Part shown: positions 32,422 through 40,622 of the stretch, piece after piece
How positions within the stretch are numbered: position 1 is the stretch's first letter
Layout: each line of letters begins with the position of its first letter
Source: a virus
Virus record (IMG/VR): IMGVR_UViG_3300044684_000130
Location: 1 to 40,622 of that record
Strand: one strand, 5' to 3'
DNA length: 40,622 bases
Program-made: the position numbers and the translations under genes
The notes under the pieces: model-generated
Database searches by the model: none
What the model saw: the letters and a program-made list of their open reading frames with translations, nothing else
Told to the model about the DNA's origin: nothing

Positions 32422-34089
32422 ATGGCAACCACTACTTCTACTGCCCTTGATCTAACAGGATCGATGTCTCAAGTGTTCACAGTCCAGGTACCCGAAGGGG
32501 TGCCTGGGTTGTTCATCACAGGCATTGACTTGTTCTTTGCGACGAAGAGTTCATCTTTCGGCGCACAATTGCAGTTGCTTCAACTCTCAAATGGTCTTCC
32601 TGATGCTTCGCAAACCATTCCAGGATCCGTTGTAACTCTGTCGTCATCACAGATTAACGTTTCCAACAATGGTTCTGTAGCAACTCGTTTCCAGTTTGAT
32701 TCACCAGTCTATCTGACAGCGGATAAGAGTTATGCATTTGCAGTCCGTGGTCTCGGAAACAGTCCAGATTACACGTTGTATACAGCTGTAAATGGCAACA
32801 ACGATCTTGCTAGTGGCACTTCTGTATCATCCAATCCTCTTTCTGGTGCTGCATATTATGCGAAAAATTCGACAACATGGCAGCAAATTCCGAATGAAGA
32901 TCTGAAGTACAACATCTATCGTGCTCAATTCAACATTGGATCTACTTCAAATTGTCGTTTGAAGAAAGCTCCAAATGAAATGTGGTCGTTGACACATCTT
33001 GGTTTTGCTTCCGGTCCAGTGAGTATTATCGCTGGCGATGAAGTATATCTGCTCAATGACAATTGGTTCATCGACACGACCAAGACTGCCAAAGTTGTTA
33101 AGTACGACGAAGTCAACAACTATCTGTATGTTCGTAACTCTACCGGCAATTTCCTTCTGAATGACCGAATCGCAATTTGCCGAACTGCGGTTGAAGGTCA
33201 AGTTTCTGCGAACACAGACGGTATGATGTGCATTGCAACCCTTGGCGAAATCTTTGACATGCCGATGCATGGAATTGTACCAAAGGTTGCAGTGGTCAAC
33301 AATCCATTGACAACTTCTAGCATTCAATATCGCGGAACATACAAGTCGGGAAGCCCAGAAGTTCCGGTGAAAGAAACTGGAGTAAACGATTGGATCACTC
33401 TCAGTTCAGACAATGAAACAGAGTTCTTCGATAAGACTCGCTATGCATTGTCGTACAGCAATGAAGTTGCCAACCTCGCCGGTAACACATCAGTTGAATT
33501 GTCGATCAACATGTCGTCAACTTCTGATTATTGCTCTCCAGCTATCGATCTGAACAGCCATTCTATCATCGGCATTCAGAATCTCATTGGTTCTGATGTT
33601 GATGGTGAAGATGGTCCATACGGTTTCGCAGAATCTCGTTACATCGGAAAGACCGTTACACTTGCCGATGGACAAGAAGCAGAAGACATTCAAGTTTATG
33701 TTGATGCATACAAGCCAGCTGGCACAGAAGTGTTGGTGTATGTGAAGTTCTGGAACAACCAAGATCCAGATACATTTACAAACAAGCCATGGACTCAGCT
33801 CGTTCAAGTAACTGACGCTTCTGTGTATTCTGTGACGAATAACTTGAATGATTACCGCGAATATCAATTCGCAGTTCCAAACACTTCTCCGACCATTCCT
33901 GGCGCGGCTTGGCGTCCACCTTCTGCTAATACACCAGATGGATTGCCACTGCAGTATTCGACGTCACTTGGAACGTTCATCGGATTCAAGCAGTTCGCGG
34001 TTAAGATTGTCCTGGCAATCCAAGACGATTCTACAGCATACATCTATCCGCGCTTGAACGACGTACGTGCTATTGCTCTACAACTTTGA
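32422..34089 (+). CDS. Virion structural protein, DUF4815-neighbour type, 555 aa
   Basis: The ATG at 32422 has TAGGAA upstream (32411-32416). The N-terminal ~150 residues look like a jelly-roll (GLFITGIDLFFATKSSSFGA, VYLTADKSYAFAVRGLG), similar to beta-sandwich domains of secreted proteins. The middle contains LKKAPNEMWSLTHLGFASG and a beta-rich region. The C-terminus (SLGTFIGFKQFAVKIVL, YPRLNDVRAIAL) resembles companion proteins found next to DUF4815 genes in marine T4-like phages. No enzyme motif is seen. A fibre-baseplate connector or part of the outer wedge is likely from position. Confidence 0.75.
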   Translation: MATTTSTALDLTGSMSQVFTVQVPEGVPGLFITGIDLFFATKSSSFGAQLQLLQLSNGLPDASQTIPGSVVTLSSSQINVSNNGSVATRFQFDSPVYLTADKSYAFAVRGLGNSPDYTLYTAVNGNNDLASGTSVSSNPLSGAAYYAKNSTTWQQIPNEDLKYNIYRAQFNIGSTSNCRLKKAPNEMWSLTHLGFASGPVSIIAGDEVYLLNDNWFIDTTKTAKVVKYDEVNNYLYVRNSTGNFLLNDRIAICRTAVEGQVSANTDGMMCIATLGEIFDMPMHGIVPKVAVVNNPLTTSSIQYRGTYKSGSPEVPVKETGVNDWITLSSDNETEFFDKTRYALSYSNEVANLAGNTSVELSINMSSTSDYCSPAIDLNSHSIIGIQNLIGSDVDGEDGPYGFAESRYIGKTVTLADGQEAEDIQVYVDAYKPAGTEVLVYVKFWNNQDPDTFTNKPWTQLVQVTDASVYSVTNNLNDYREYQFAVPNTSPTIPGAAWRPPSANTPDGLPLQYSTSLGTFIGFKQFAVKIVLAIQDDSTAYIYPRLNDVRAIALQL

Positions 34090-34090
34090 T

Positions 34091-34321
34091 ATGAGTCGTT
34101 CATCTGAAACAATGCGCCGAGCGCGCGAGGCACCGGATTACCTTGTCGATTCAAAAAACGGGGCAATGATAAATACGAACAATCAAGCGCTCAGAGCGTA
34201 TAAAATGAAACGCGAATATGACAGAAAAATGGTCGGTGTCGCAGATCGCGTTGAGCGTTTAGAAAAGGACATGGGAGAGATCAAGTCTCTTCTACAAATT
34301 CTTGTTGAGAGATCCGCATGA
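34091..34321 (+). CDS. Small basic coiled-coil protein, 76 aa
   Basis: It starts 1 nt after the upstream stop and ends in an ATGA overlap with the fibre gene. The N-terminal half is Arg-rich (SSETMRRAREAPDYLVD); the C-terminal half is a predicted coiled coil (DRVERLEKDMGEIKSLLQIL). There is no good ribosome-binding sequence, so translation is probably coupled to the upstream gene. It may be a small structural or fibre-assembly helper; family unknown. The GATAAATAC motif lies inside it. Confidence 0.7.
   Translation: MSRSSETMRRAREAPDYLVDSKNGAMINTNNQALRAYKMKREYDRKMVGVADRVERLEKDMGEIKSLLQILVERSA
34168..34176 (+). promoter_or_regulatory. Second copy of late-promoter-like GATAAATAC
   Basis: An exact copy of the nonamer at 4212-4220, here inside the coiled-coil gene and 142 nt ahead of the S74 fibre gene. 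It could drive a separate transcript for the fibre genes, or be chance. Confidence 0.2.
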
Positions 34322-35328
34322 CAATCGCAATTGCTAACGTATATCTCCAAAATACGTTCGGACATTGGATCCAAAGAACGAACGAAATGGCGGCAGCAAT
34401 GTCGACCGTTGTGCTCACCGTTGGCAACACTGCGACGGTTGGTAATGCTTCACTTCAAGGTACATTCAGTGCCAATGTTCTTTCTTCCCAGATCATAACT
34501 GGCCAGGGAAATGTATCAGTTCAATCTGCGAACCTGATCATTTCTTCAACTGCTTCTCTACAAACGGTTGGAACTGCGCACATTTCTGGCAGCATGATCA
34601 TTGATACGATCTCCAACGTACAGATTCCAGGTTCGTCAAACAATGTGAATTTCCTTTGTGCGAACCCAGCAACCGGCAACCTGTTCTTCGCGGAAGTGCT
34701 GATTCCAATTGGACAGTTGACGAATGTTACGGACACGGATGCCAACACGAAGACAAATCAATCAATTCTTCTTTGGAATCCTAACACTTCTTCTTGGTCG
34801 GTAAATACTCTCGCGTGGATTTACCAGACACACATCGGCAACCTTGCGGTAGACAACGTTACTTCTGCTCTCCTTGTTTCAAACACTGCCACCATCGGCA
34901 ACACTTTGTTTGTCACGATTGGCAAGGTTGGCGTAAATACCAATACGCCTAGAACTGCGTTGGATGTCAATGGCACAATTTATGCAACGGGTGATATTTC
35001 TAGCTTCCAGACTTCTGATAGATCTCAGAAGGAATTGGATGAAGAGATTGATCCATTGGTCGCATACGCGTTATTGAAGCAGTCCAGACCAGTTCGATTC
35101 CGTTGGAAGGAAGAAGGAAAGTCAATCTATCGTTCGCCGAATGCTGTAGGATGGGATGATGGTTTAATTGCTCAAGAGTGGGAAAAGTTGTTCCCAAAAC
35201 ACATTTTCACTCGACCAGACGGAACCAAAGCAATTGATTATACAAAAGCAATTCCGTACCTCATCGCAGCGATCAAATATCTCGGTCAAAAGGTAGAACA
35301 GAAATATGGCAACGAAGATTCATATTGA
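34318..35328 (+). CDS. Short tail fibre with C-terminal S74-type self-cleaving chaperone domain
   Basis: A 336-aa fibre protein. Residues 1-230 are beta-rich and Ser/Thr/Asn-rich with short repeats (GNTATVGNASLQG, NTATIGNTLFVTIGKVG), ending in the fibre motif TALDVNGTIYATGDI. Residues 233-336 match the intramolecular chaperone (peptidase S74) domain: SDRSQK with Ser233 and Lys238 in the Ser-x4-Lys spacing used for self-cleavage, then VRFRWKEEG, GLIAQEWEKLFPKH, IDYTKAIPYLIAAIKYL. This domain promotes trimer folding and then cuts itself off before the Ser. It overlaps its neighbours at both ends. Confidence 0.85.
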   Translation: MTIAIANVYLQNTFGHWIQRTNEMAAAMSTVVLTVGNTATVGNASLQGTFSANVLSSQIITGQGNVSVQSANLIISSTASLQTVGTAHISGSMIIDTISNVQIPGSSNNVNFLCANPATGNLFFAEVLIPIGQLTNVTDTDANTKTNQSILLWNPNTSSWSVNTLAWIYQTHIGNLAVDNVTSALLVSNTATIGNTLFVTIGKVGVNTNTPRTALDVNGTIYATGDISSFQTSDRSQKELDEEIDPLVAYALLKQSRPVRFRWKEEGKSIYRSPNAVGWDDGLIAQEWEKLFPKHIFTRPDGTKAIDYTKAIPYLIAAIKYLGQKVEQKYGNEDSY

Positions 35329-35716
35329 GATTGATCAAGCGACTGATCTCAATAAGACTATTTTTCATGTTCGTGATGTGTATGGCAATATCGTCGATAT
35401 GTCTAAGCAGAGTGGTATTTGTATGCTTCGAAAGAACTACACTGCTATCAACGGATATTCGATCGCAGTCACGTTCAATGCCAATGGCGATGTGATTTTA
35501 ACAGATAGCGCGAACAATACTGCAAATATTGTTCCAGGACGCTATGTTTATGATGTGGTCGCTAAAGATCCAACCACAGGTGATGTTGAGCGAATTGTTG
35601 AAGGATTTGCTTATGTTTCACCAGCTATTTCTTGGTTTGGTAATACTGCTCCTGCTCCTGAATTTGAACCAGGAACAACATTCACACAATTGACGGCTGT
35701 ATTGCAACAAGTTTGA
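35306..35716 (+). CDS. Fibre-associated structural protein, 136 aa
   Basis: The ATG lies 23 nt inside the S74 fibre gene. The protein is a single beta-rich domain (IHIEIDQATDLNKTIFHVRD, YSIAVTFNANGDVILTD, VPGRYVYDVVAKDPTTGDVE, VEGFAYVSPAI). It resembles small immunoglobulin or BppU-N-type domains found beside fibre genes of T4-like marine phages. The C-terminus is Pro/Phe/Thr-rich. A terminator follows at 35744-35780, so it ends the transcript unit. Role: probable adhesin or connector; not proven. Confidence 0.7.
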   Translation: MATKIHIEIDQATDLNKTIFHVRDVYGNIVDMSKQSGICMLRKNYTAINGYSIAVTFNANGDVILTDSANNTANIVPGRYVYDVVAKDPTTGDVERIVEGFAYVSPAISWFGNTAPAPEFEPGTTFTQLTAVLQQV

Positions 35717-35743
35717 GGAAATAATTACAATAATCCTCATCTT

Positions 35744-35780
35744 GAGCCAGTTCATACATAATGAACTGGCTCTTTCTTCT
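35744..35780 (+). terminator. Intrinsic terminator ahead of the giant fibre
   Basis: A perfect 12-bp stem (GAGCCAGTTCAT at 35744-35755, ATGAACTGGCTC at 35761-35772) with a 5-nt loop and TTTCTTCT tail. It lies 28 nt after the stop of the 136-aa gene. Its 3' arm contains the ATG at 35761, which argues against that codon being the start of the next gene. Confidence 0.85.
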
Positions 35781-35790
35781 CGGACATCAG

Positions 35791-38700
35791 ATGACAACAC
35801 CGAACGTTGCAAATTCGAGCCTCTCCATGTCGCAAGTCAATGGCGAGCTCAATTATCCAACTAACACCACTCGCGCATTGAATGATATGATCGTTCGCGA
35901 GCTATCTGGCGTTCGCGCAAAAACTGTACAAAACACAACGATCAGTTTTAGTGACCTGTCAAACAAGACTGCATTCGGTGGTCTTTTTTCGAACAGCCGA
36001 TCAAATACTGTCAATGACTTTGGTAGCATCCAGCCAACTCTCACGTTCGGCACTTACACTGATCTTCTGGATGCCAATATTGTTTGGAGTGCAAATGTCG
36101 TTTCTGGTTGGCAAGGCATTGCTAACTCACAGACAAATGCAAACAACTTTTCTATTTCTTTACCACTGACCAATATTGGCTCAGCTACAGCGAACGTTCT
36201 AGTTTCCGTCACCGTTTCCTATGCAGGTCATTTGATTGGTACTGCAAACCAATATGTGACATTGACAGGCACCGTATATGATCCTGCATTGACGTTCACT
36301 GGTAACACAAATGTCAACGTTCAGGGATATGTTGCTCAAACTGCAACAACCACATTGACTGCTTCGTCAAACGCATCGAATGCTACCATTTCATTCACAG
36401 TGACTCCGAACACCGGCGTTTCAGTGAGCGGAAACTCTGTGATTTTCAATGTTGTTGCACCAACAGTGACAACAGATAATACCATGGTTTACACAGTTCA
36501 AACCAACGTAAACTACAAAGGCGCTGTGATCGCGTCAAACACACAACAAATAACGGTTCGAGCGGTCTACAACGGAGCAGACTTCAATTTCGTTGTTCCT
36601 GCAACATCGAACAATGTGTTTGCCAACAATGGTCCTGTGACTTCAACCCTTTCTGTTGCTGCATCTCACAACATTCCTGGCGCCAATATTGCTTGGTCAT
36701 ATTCGTTGCTTTCTGGCGCGAATGCAGTGTTCACAACAGACCCAACGAATGCAAACTCAACCGTCACTTTGACGGCGAATGATGCTTCGTTTGCAAAGAC
36801 CATTTGCTATGTGACTGCCACACTTCAGTATGCAAATGGCTATGTTCTCAACACGAAGACTACGCAGTTGACGCTGCGTGCCGGTGCATATGACTTGACT
36901 GTCAATCCTGGTGCGAACGTTGCGCTGTCTGGATACAACGCTCAAACCGCAACTTCCACAACCACTATTTCTTGGGGAGCAGGAACGTTCTCGCTCGCAT
37001 ACGCACTTGCGAACGGCACTACTGCGGTTGTCTCTAATACCGTTACACAGAACAGCGCTTCTTTGTCGTTGACAGAATATGCCAACACAATGGGCGTGAC
37101 TTCTGCCGGTGTATACACTGTAACTCCGATCATCACATACGATGGCATCGTTGTTTCGAACACTCCATTCCAGATGTCCGTTTCGGCAGCATATCTGCCA
37201 TACACATTCAACGTCAGCGGACCTTCATCCAATACACAAATTGGGTCAGGAATCGTCAATTCGTCCATCACTCTGGTAGGAACACACAACGTTCCTAACG
37301 GTGTGATCAACTGGATTTCTACCAACGCGAACGTTGCATTCACAACGAATACTTCTTCCGCGACAGTATCGATTTCCTCAAATACGATTCTGACTCAGAA
37401 TACAACCGTTATTGCAACGCTTCTTGATGCAACTGGGCGTACCATCACCGTACAACAGTTCCCATTGATCTTGCGAGCATATGCACCAAACGTAATTTTC
37501 AACGGCGCCAACAACGTATCTGTTTCTGGATACGCAGCGAATCAAACTGCCATCAGTTCTATTGCGGCAGTATGCACGGTTCCAGGCGCGAACACATTCA
37601 CTCTCGGAGCCCAGAAGGTATCCGGAAATGATCTACAAATCATCTATTATACAGGTAACACCTCCACTGACCAAATCACTCTTGAGGTGTCTACTGTTAC
37701 AGGTTCTATTGGAACTCAGAGCGGCACGTACCAACTCCAAGCAAACGTCGGATACTATGGAGCAACTTACACTGCCACTGAAAATGTAACCGTCACAGCA
37801 ACCACGCTCGATCCTAAATTCACGCTGACACCAACAGGACAATCGAACACAGGCTACGCTCCGGGTGTTTCTTCAGTTGGTCAGGTGGTTGCATCATACG
37901 TTGTACCCAACGGAAATGTTCAATGGTCGTACACTGGTGGAACACCAACGTCGTTTTCGTCCAACAGCACAGTGTTCTCTTTCACCAACTTGGCGAACAA
38001 CGTTGGCTACTCGAACATAAACTTGAATGTAACGGCAACACTTGTGGACGCGAACAATTTGTTTGTTGCATCTCAGACGGTTTCGGTCAATACATCGTCT
38101 CAATTTATCGCACCTACGCCTACTCTTTCTGGCAGCACGACAGTTAGCACGTCCAACTTGTTCTCTTCGAAAGCAAGTACAACGTTGACTGCATCAACAC
38201 CAACAGCTATTCCTGGAGCAACTTTCCAGTTCTCGACGACGTTGGTTTCTGGAACTGCACCAGCAGTTTCTACAACTGCAAACACCATCTCTCTCTCATT
38301 GAGCACGGCTGGTTCTGGTGTAAGCTCAACCTGCAAAATCAACGTTACATGTAATGTAATCATCAACAACGCAGTTGTTGCATCAACGACTGTACCGGTG
38401 ACGTTGACATCTTCATGCCCAGTGCCGACCATGAATTATGCGGCATATGCTAACAATCAAGCTTCGTACAACTATCCAATACAAGCTTGGGGTATCGCGG
38501 CGGCAAACTGGGGAGCAACACCAAGTTCTGGTGAATACATTATCATCAGCTACAGTCTTGCATCAGGTCCTGTAGCTTCTGTTTCTACAACGGCTGGTTA
38601 TTTTGGTTCTCCTTCTTCCTCAGGTTCTGTGAACATGGGAATGGGAGGCAATCTTTACTTCAATCAACAAACTAGTGCAGTCGGCGCAACAACCTCAGTT

Positions 38701-39906
38701 TACAACATCACCTATCAGTTCTACAGTCCGAATGGTTTGTTGTTAAATCAACAGAGCAATCAGGTTGTCGTAACTGCACAAAGAAGAGATCCAGGGTTTT
38801 CGTTCAATTATGGCGGTGGACCTTCTTCTGTAACTGCAACGGGCTGGACGCAGCAAGGAACTGTACAAGCTATTGTTGGCATGCAAGCATATCAAAATTC
38901 TGATGTGCCAAATCCATCATATTCTTTCAACCCTCAACTTGTTTCAGGCACGCCTGCTAATTTCAATTACAACAATGCAACAGGAGCTTGCAACGTTCAA
39001 TTGATTTCAAATGGTTCTGCGGCAACTTCTCAGTACAACATCAGCTGTACATTGTATTCGAACGGACAACAAATTGGTGGACCTATCACTATTCCAGCAA
39101 CGTGTTCTGTTCAACCTTACTACATTGCTATAGCTTCTCAGTCATCTACAAACGGTATCATTTCTTCATCAGAATATGATACAGGCGGTGTTACTGTCTA
39201 TTACACCTCCAATTATCCAAATTTCCAAAACTACTTCTCATACACATTAGCCAATACGGGTACTCCTTCAGGAACAACGTACAGATCTCCGCAAAGCGGT
39301 CAAGGTTTTACAAGCCCGTACACATACGTTTACGTTCAATACAGCCCGCCGCCGCCATCGCTTGGTAAATACGGCTGTTCTGGAATCATTACCCCATATG
39401 TTGCTGGTGTTGCTGGTCCACAAACACCATTCTCTTATCAAATTTGGGTTCAATATGTCCAAACGACGTGTGTCGGAGAAAACATGTGGCTGGACGATGA
39501 TTATCAGGCTCATCAAATTGTGGAAGGAATGATTTTTGATTCATGGACGCCAGAAGATGGATTCAGCATTGATTTTGTCAAGTCGACCGAAGGTCCGTTC
39601 AAAGTTGAAGTGGTGAGAATCACCACTCAGAGTGGCGCTATTCTTGAATGTTCTCACAACACTCCGTTCAACAACAAAGGTTCTGTGAAGGATATGGAAG
39701 ACATTACCTACGCAGCCGATTTGTTGGGTAAGGAAGTTTTGGTGGATATCTATGGTGAAACCTTCTGGGAGCCAGTCATTCAAGTTGAATATCTCGGTTT
39801 CCAAAATGTCTACAATATCAGTTTCGGCGGAAAATCTTACGCAGCTGGCGCTGATCCAAAGAAGAAAATTTATAGCCACAACAAGATTGCTGGTGGCGGT
39901 GGTTGA
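35791..39906 (+). CDS. Giant Ig-repeat tail fibre with C-terminal Hint domain, 1371 aa
   Basis: The start is set at ATG 35791 (MTTPNVANSS) because the in-frame ATG at 35761 lies inside the terminator stem; GGA at 35782-35784 is a weak ribosome-binding site. The N-terminus carries a fibre-type motif (ISFSDLSNK, about residues 51-59). About eleven tandem beta-sandwich modules of 95-115 residues follow; many open with a Tyr/Asp-Pro turn (YDPALTF, RDPGFSF, LDPKFTL) and contain a W-Y/S-SGxxA strand. The end is a Hint-like domain from Cys1227 with block-B His kept (CSHNTPF) and YSHN near the C-terminus, followed by KIAGGGG. Likely a receptor-binding or decoration fibre. Confidence 0.83.
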   Translation: MTTPNVANSSLSMSQVNGELNYPTNTTRALNDMIVRELSGVRAKTVQNTTISFSDLSNKTAFGGLFSNSRSNTVNDFGSIQPTLTFGTYTDLLDANIVWSANVVSGWQGIANSQTNANNFSISLPLTNIGSATANVLVSVTVSYAGHLIGTANQYVTLTGTVYDPALTFTGNTNVNVQGYVAQTATTTLTASSNASNATISFTVTPNTGVSVSGNSVIFNVVAPTVTTDNTMVYTVQTNVNYKGAVIASNTQQITVRAVYNGADFNFVVPATSNNVFANNGPVTSTLSVAASHNIPGANIAWSYSLLSGANAVFTTDPTNANSTVTLTANDASFAKTICYVTATLQYANGYVLNTKTTQLTLRAGAYDLTVNPGANVALSGYNAQTATSTTTISWGAGTFSLAYALANGTTAVVSNTVTQNSASLSLTEYANTMGVTSAGVYTVTPIITYDGIVVSNTPFQMSVSAAYLPYTFNVSGPSSNTQIGSGIVNSSITLVGTHNVPNGVINWISTNANVAFTTNTSSATVSISSNTILTQNTTVIATLLDATGRTITVQQFPLILRAYAPNVIFNGANNVSVSGYAANQTAISSIAAVCTVPGANTFTLGAQKVSGNDLQIIYYTGNTSTDQITLEVSTVTGSIGTQSGTYQLQANVGYYGATYTATENVTVTATTLDPKFTLTPTGQSNTGYAPGVSSVGQVVASYVVPNGNVQWSYTGGTPTSFSSNSTVFSFTNLANNVGYSNINLNVTATLVDANNLFVASQTVSVNTSSQFIAPTPTLSGSTTVSTSNLFSSKASTTLTASTPTAIPGATFQFSTTLVSGTAPAVSTTANTISLSLSTAGSGVSSTCKINVTCNVIINNAVVASTTVPVTLTSSCPVPTMNYAAYANNQASYNYPIQAWGIAAANWGATPSSGEYIIISYSLASGPVASVSTTAGYFGSPSSSGSVNMGMGGNLYFNQQTSAVGATTSVYNITYQFYSPNGLLLNQQSNQVVVTAQRRDPGFSFNYGGGPSSVTATGWTQQGTVQAIVGMQAYQNSDVPNPSYSFNPQLVSGTPANFNYNNATGACNVQLISNGSAATSQYNISCTLYSNGQQIGGPITIPATCSVQPYYIAIASQSSTNGIISSSEYDTGGVTVYYTSNYPNFQNYFSYTLANTGTPSGTTYRSPQSGQGFTSPYTYVYVQYSPPPPSLGKYGCSGIITPYVAGVAGPQTPFSYQIWVQYVQTTCVGENMWLDDDYQAHQIVEGMIFDSWTPEDGFSIDFVKSTEGPFKVEVVRITTQSGAILECSHNTPFNNKGSVKDMEDITYAADLLGKEVLVDIYGETFWEPVIQVEYLGFQNVYNISFGGKSYAAGADPKKKIYSHNKIAGGGG
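39469..39906 (+). other. Hint (hedgehog/intein-like) domain, copy B
   Basis: The C-terminal ~145 residues of the Ig-repeat fibre. The first Cys is in TTCVGENMWL, then SGAILECSHNTPF (block-B-like with His), LLGKEVLVD, and FGGKSYAAG...IYSHN. It matches copy A along its length (LG-EVLVD, FGG-S-AAG, SHN) although the proteins share little before it except the Ig-like module. Confidence 0.72.
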
Positions 39907-39917
39907 GGAACAAATTA

Positions 39918-40100
39918 ATGACTGATGTAAGAATCAAGGCTGATGAAAATGGACAACCAGATGCTCCTTCTCTCGCTACAGTGAACAAGAAGATTGAAGC
40001 ATTCGTTGAAATCCTAACTGCTGCTTTCCAAAAGCAACACGAAAGGATTCGCACGCTTGAGCAGGAAGTAGAAAAACTCAAGAAGAGCAAGAATGGCTAA
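39918..40100 (+). CDS. Small coiled-coil protein, 60 aa
   Basis: The ATG at 39918 has GAGGAAC upstream; a longer TTG start at 39903 would overlap the fibre stop. The N-terminus is polar (IKADENGQPDAPSLATVNKK). From about residue 20 the protein is a heptad-type helix (IEAFVEILTAAF, IRTLEQEVEKLKK). It probably oligomerises and may be a fibre chaperone or a small accessory protein. It resembles the 76-aa protein at 34091 in its coiled-coil ending only. Confidence 0.7.
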   Translation: MTDVRIKADENGQPDAPSLATVNKKIEAFVEILTAAFQKQHERIRTLEQEVEKLKKSKNG

Positions 40101-40622
40101 GTTTGAGTATATGAGTTCAAATGAGTGGCTTGGCGATCCAACCACTCATTTCATGAAGACCGGCGAAACGCTGAGAGCACCAAGCGAAGATCAACTTCGC
40201 TTGGGCGAAATCATTCCGCGTTTCGGAAACGGAGTGAAAGTTGAATATGACATCTCATTTTCCGTCGGTGAATATAAGGTCAAGGGTTACAAATTCACAG
40301 ATTTTATGTCAAAATGTGTCATGTTGTGCGCTCAACACGACGTGATTGGCAGAAAAAACATAACCGAAGTTGCGGCTTGGGGACCGACCGACGAAGGTCA
40401 TGAAGTTGTAAACCAGTTACGTGCACAGATTACTGACAAGTACATCACGACTTCACCGCAATTGAGTCAATATTATTGCAACGATCTGATCGTTCTTCCT
40501 GGCACAAATGTGTTAGCCAAAGAAGAAATGGTTGATTTCTTGAAAATTGATGATCTAGTGGCAAAGGGAGCAAAAGTTAAGCTGCATCCAATTACGTCCA
40601 AAGTTTGGCGCACTATGCTTTC
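40093..40622 (+). CDS. Unrecognised protein, partial (3' end outside window)
   Basis: An ATG at 40093, overlapping the previous gene by 8 nt, opens a frame that stays open to the right edge (176 codons seen). A purine-rich GAAGAG (40082-40087) precedes it. The sequence looks globular, with FEYMSSNEWLGDPTTHFM, WGPTDEGHEVVNQLRAQI and a late alpha/beta stretch NDLIVLPGTNVLAKEEM followed by GAKVKLHPIT. No signal peptide or membrane segment is seen and no family is recognised. The composition is unlike the fibre genes, so it is probably cytoplasmic and may begin a new functional block. Confidence 0.7.
   Translation, partial: MAKFEYMSSNEWLGDPTTHFMKTGETLRAPSEDQLRLGEIIPRFGNGVKVEYDISFSVGEYKVKGYKFTDFMSKCVMLCAQHDVIGRKNITEVAAWGPTDEGHEVVNQLRAQITDKYITTSPQLSQYYCNDLIVLPGTNVLAKEEMVDFLKIDDLVAKGAKVKLHPITSKVWRTML

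Noticed and set aside
35761-35790. ATG at 35761 as start of the giant fibre
   Set aside because: It lies in the 3' arm of a perfect 12-bp terminator stem with a T-rich tail and has no ribosome-binding site; ATG 35791 fits better.

Overview
This is a piece of a T4-superfamily myovirus genome. The evidence is a near-complete T4-type baseplate and tail gene set with recognisable gp4, gp54, gp26, gp48, gp53, gp27, gp5, gp25, gp6 and gp8 homologues, together with T4-type replication proteins (ATP-dependent DNA ligase, gp59-like helicase loader, gp32-like ssDNA-binding protein). The structural genes look more like those of the marine and alphaproteobacterial branch of the superfamily (cyanophage, pelagiphage and rhizobial-phage types, with a DUF4815 protein, 2OG-Fe(II) oxygenases and giant fibres) than like coliphage T4. 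The host cannot be named from the sequence. No tRNA, CRISPR, insertion sequence or integrase was seen.

Layout. (1) About 1-6150, plus strand: small unknown genes, then DNA ligase, a 2OG oxygenase, a metallophosphoesterase, a second 2OG oxygenase, a zinc-ribbon mini-protein, a gp59-like loader and a gp32-like SSB. These are tightly packed, with many ATGA/TAATG overlaps, and end in a strong intrinsic terminator at 6174-6203. (2) 6241-11434, minus strand: in transcription order gp4 head completion, an unassigned conserved protein, gp54 tail-tube initiator, gp26-type hub/tape-measure chaperone, a two-TM protein, and a tape-measure-like protein with a muramidase-like domain. The gp26 frame carries a textbook T_TTT_TTC slippery site just before its stop and a downstream -1 frame of 55 codons, so a gp26 fusion product made by programmed frameshifting is predicted. 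(3) 11435-11600: divergent intergenic region with two perfect stem-loops. (4) 11601-26892, plus strand: gp48, a small protein, gp53, gp27, gp5, gp25, gp6, a giant gp7-position protein of 2411 aa with about 1000 residues of Thr-rich tetrapeptide repeats, and gp8. (5) 26954-end, plus strand: adhesion and fibre genes: an 1814-aa DUF4815-type protein and a 1371-aa Ig-repeat fibre, both ending in an intein-like Hint domain; a companion structural protein; a short fibre with an S74-type self-cleaving chaperone domain; small coiled-coil proteins; and a partial unrecognised gene running off the end.

How they fit together: region 1 supplies replication, recombination and nucleotide/DNA-modifying functions. 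Regions 2 and 4 build head completion, tail tube and baseplate. Region 5 supplies the host-contact surface. The most notable points are the predicted -1 frameshift in the gp26 chaperone, the Thr tetrad repeat, the paired C-terminal Hint domains, a Cys-free gp32 and the apparent move of cell-wall-degrading activity from gp5 to the tape-measure protein.
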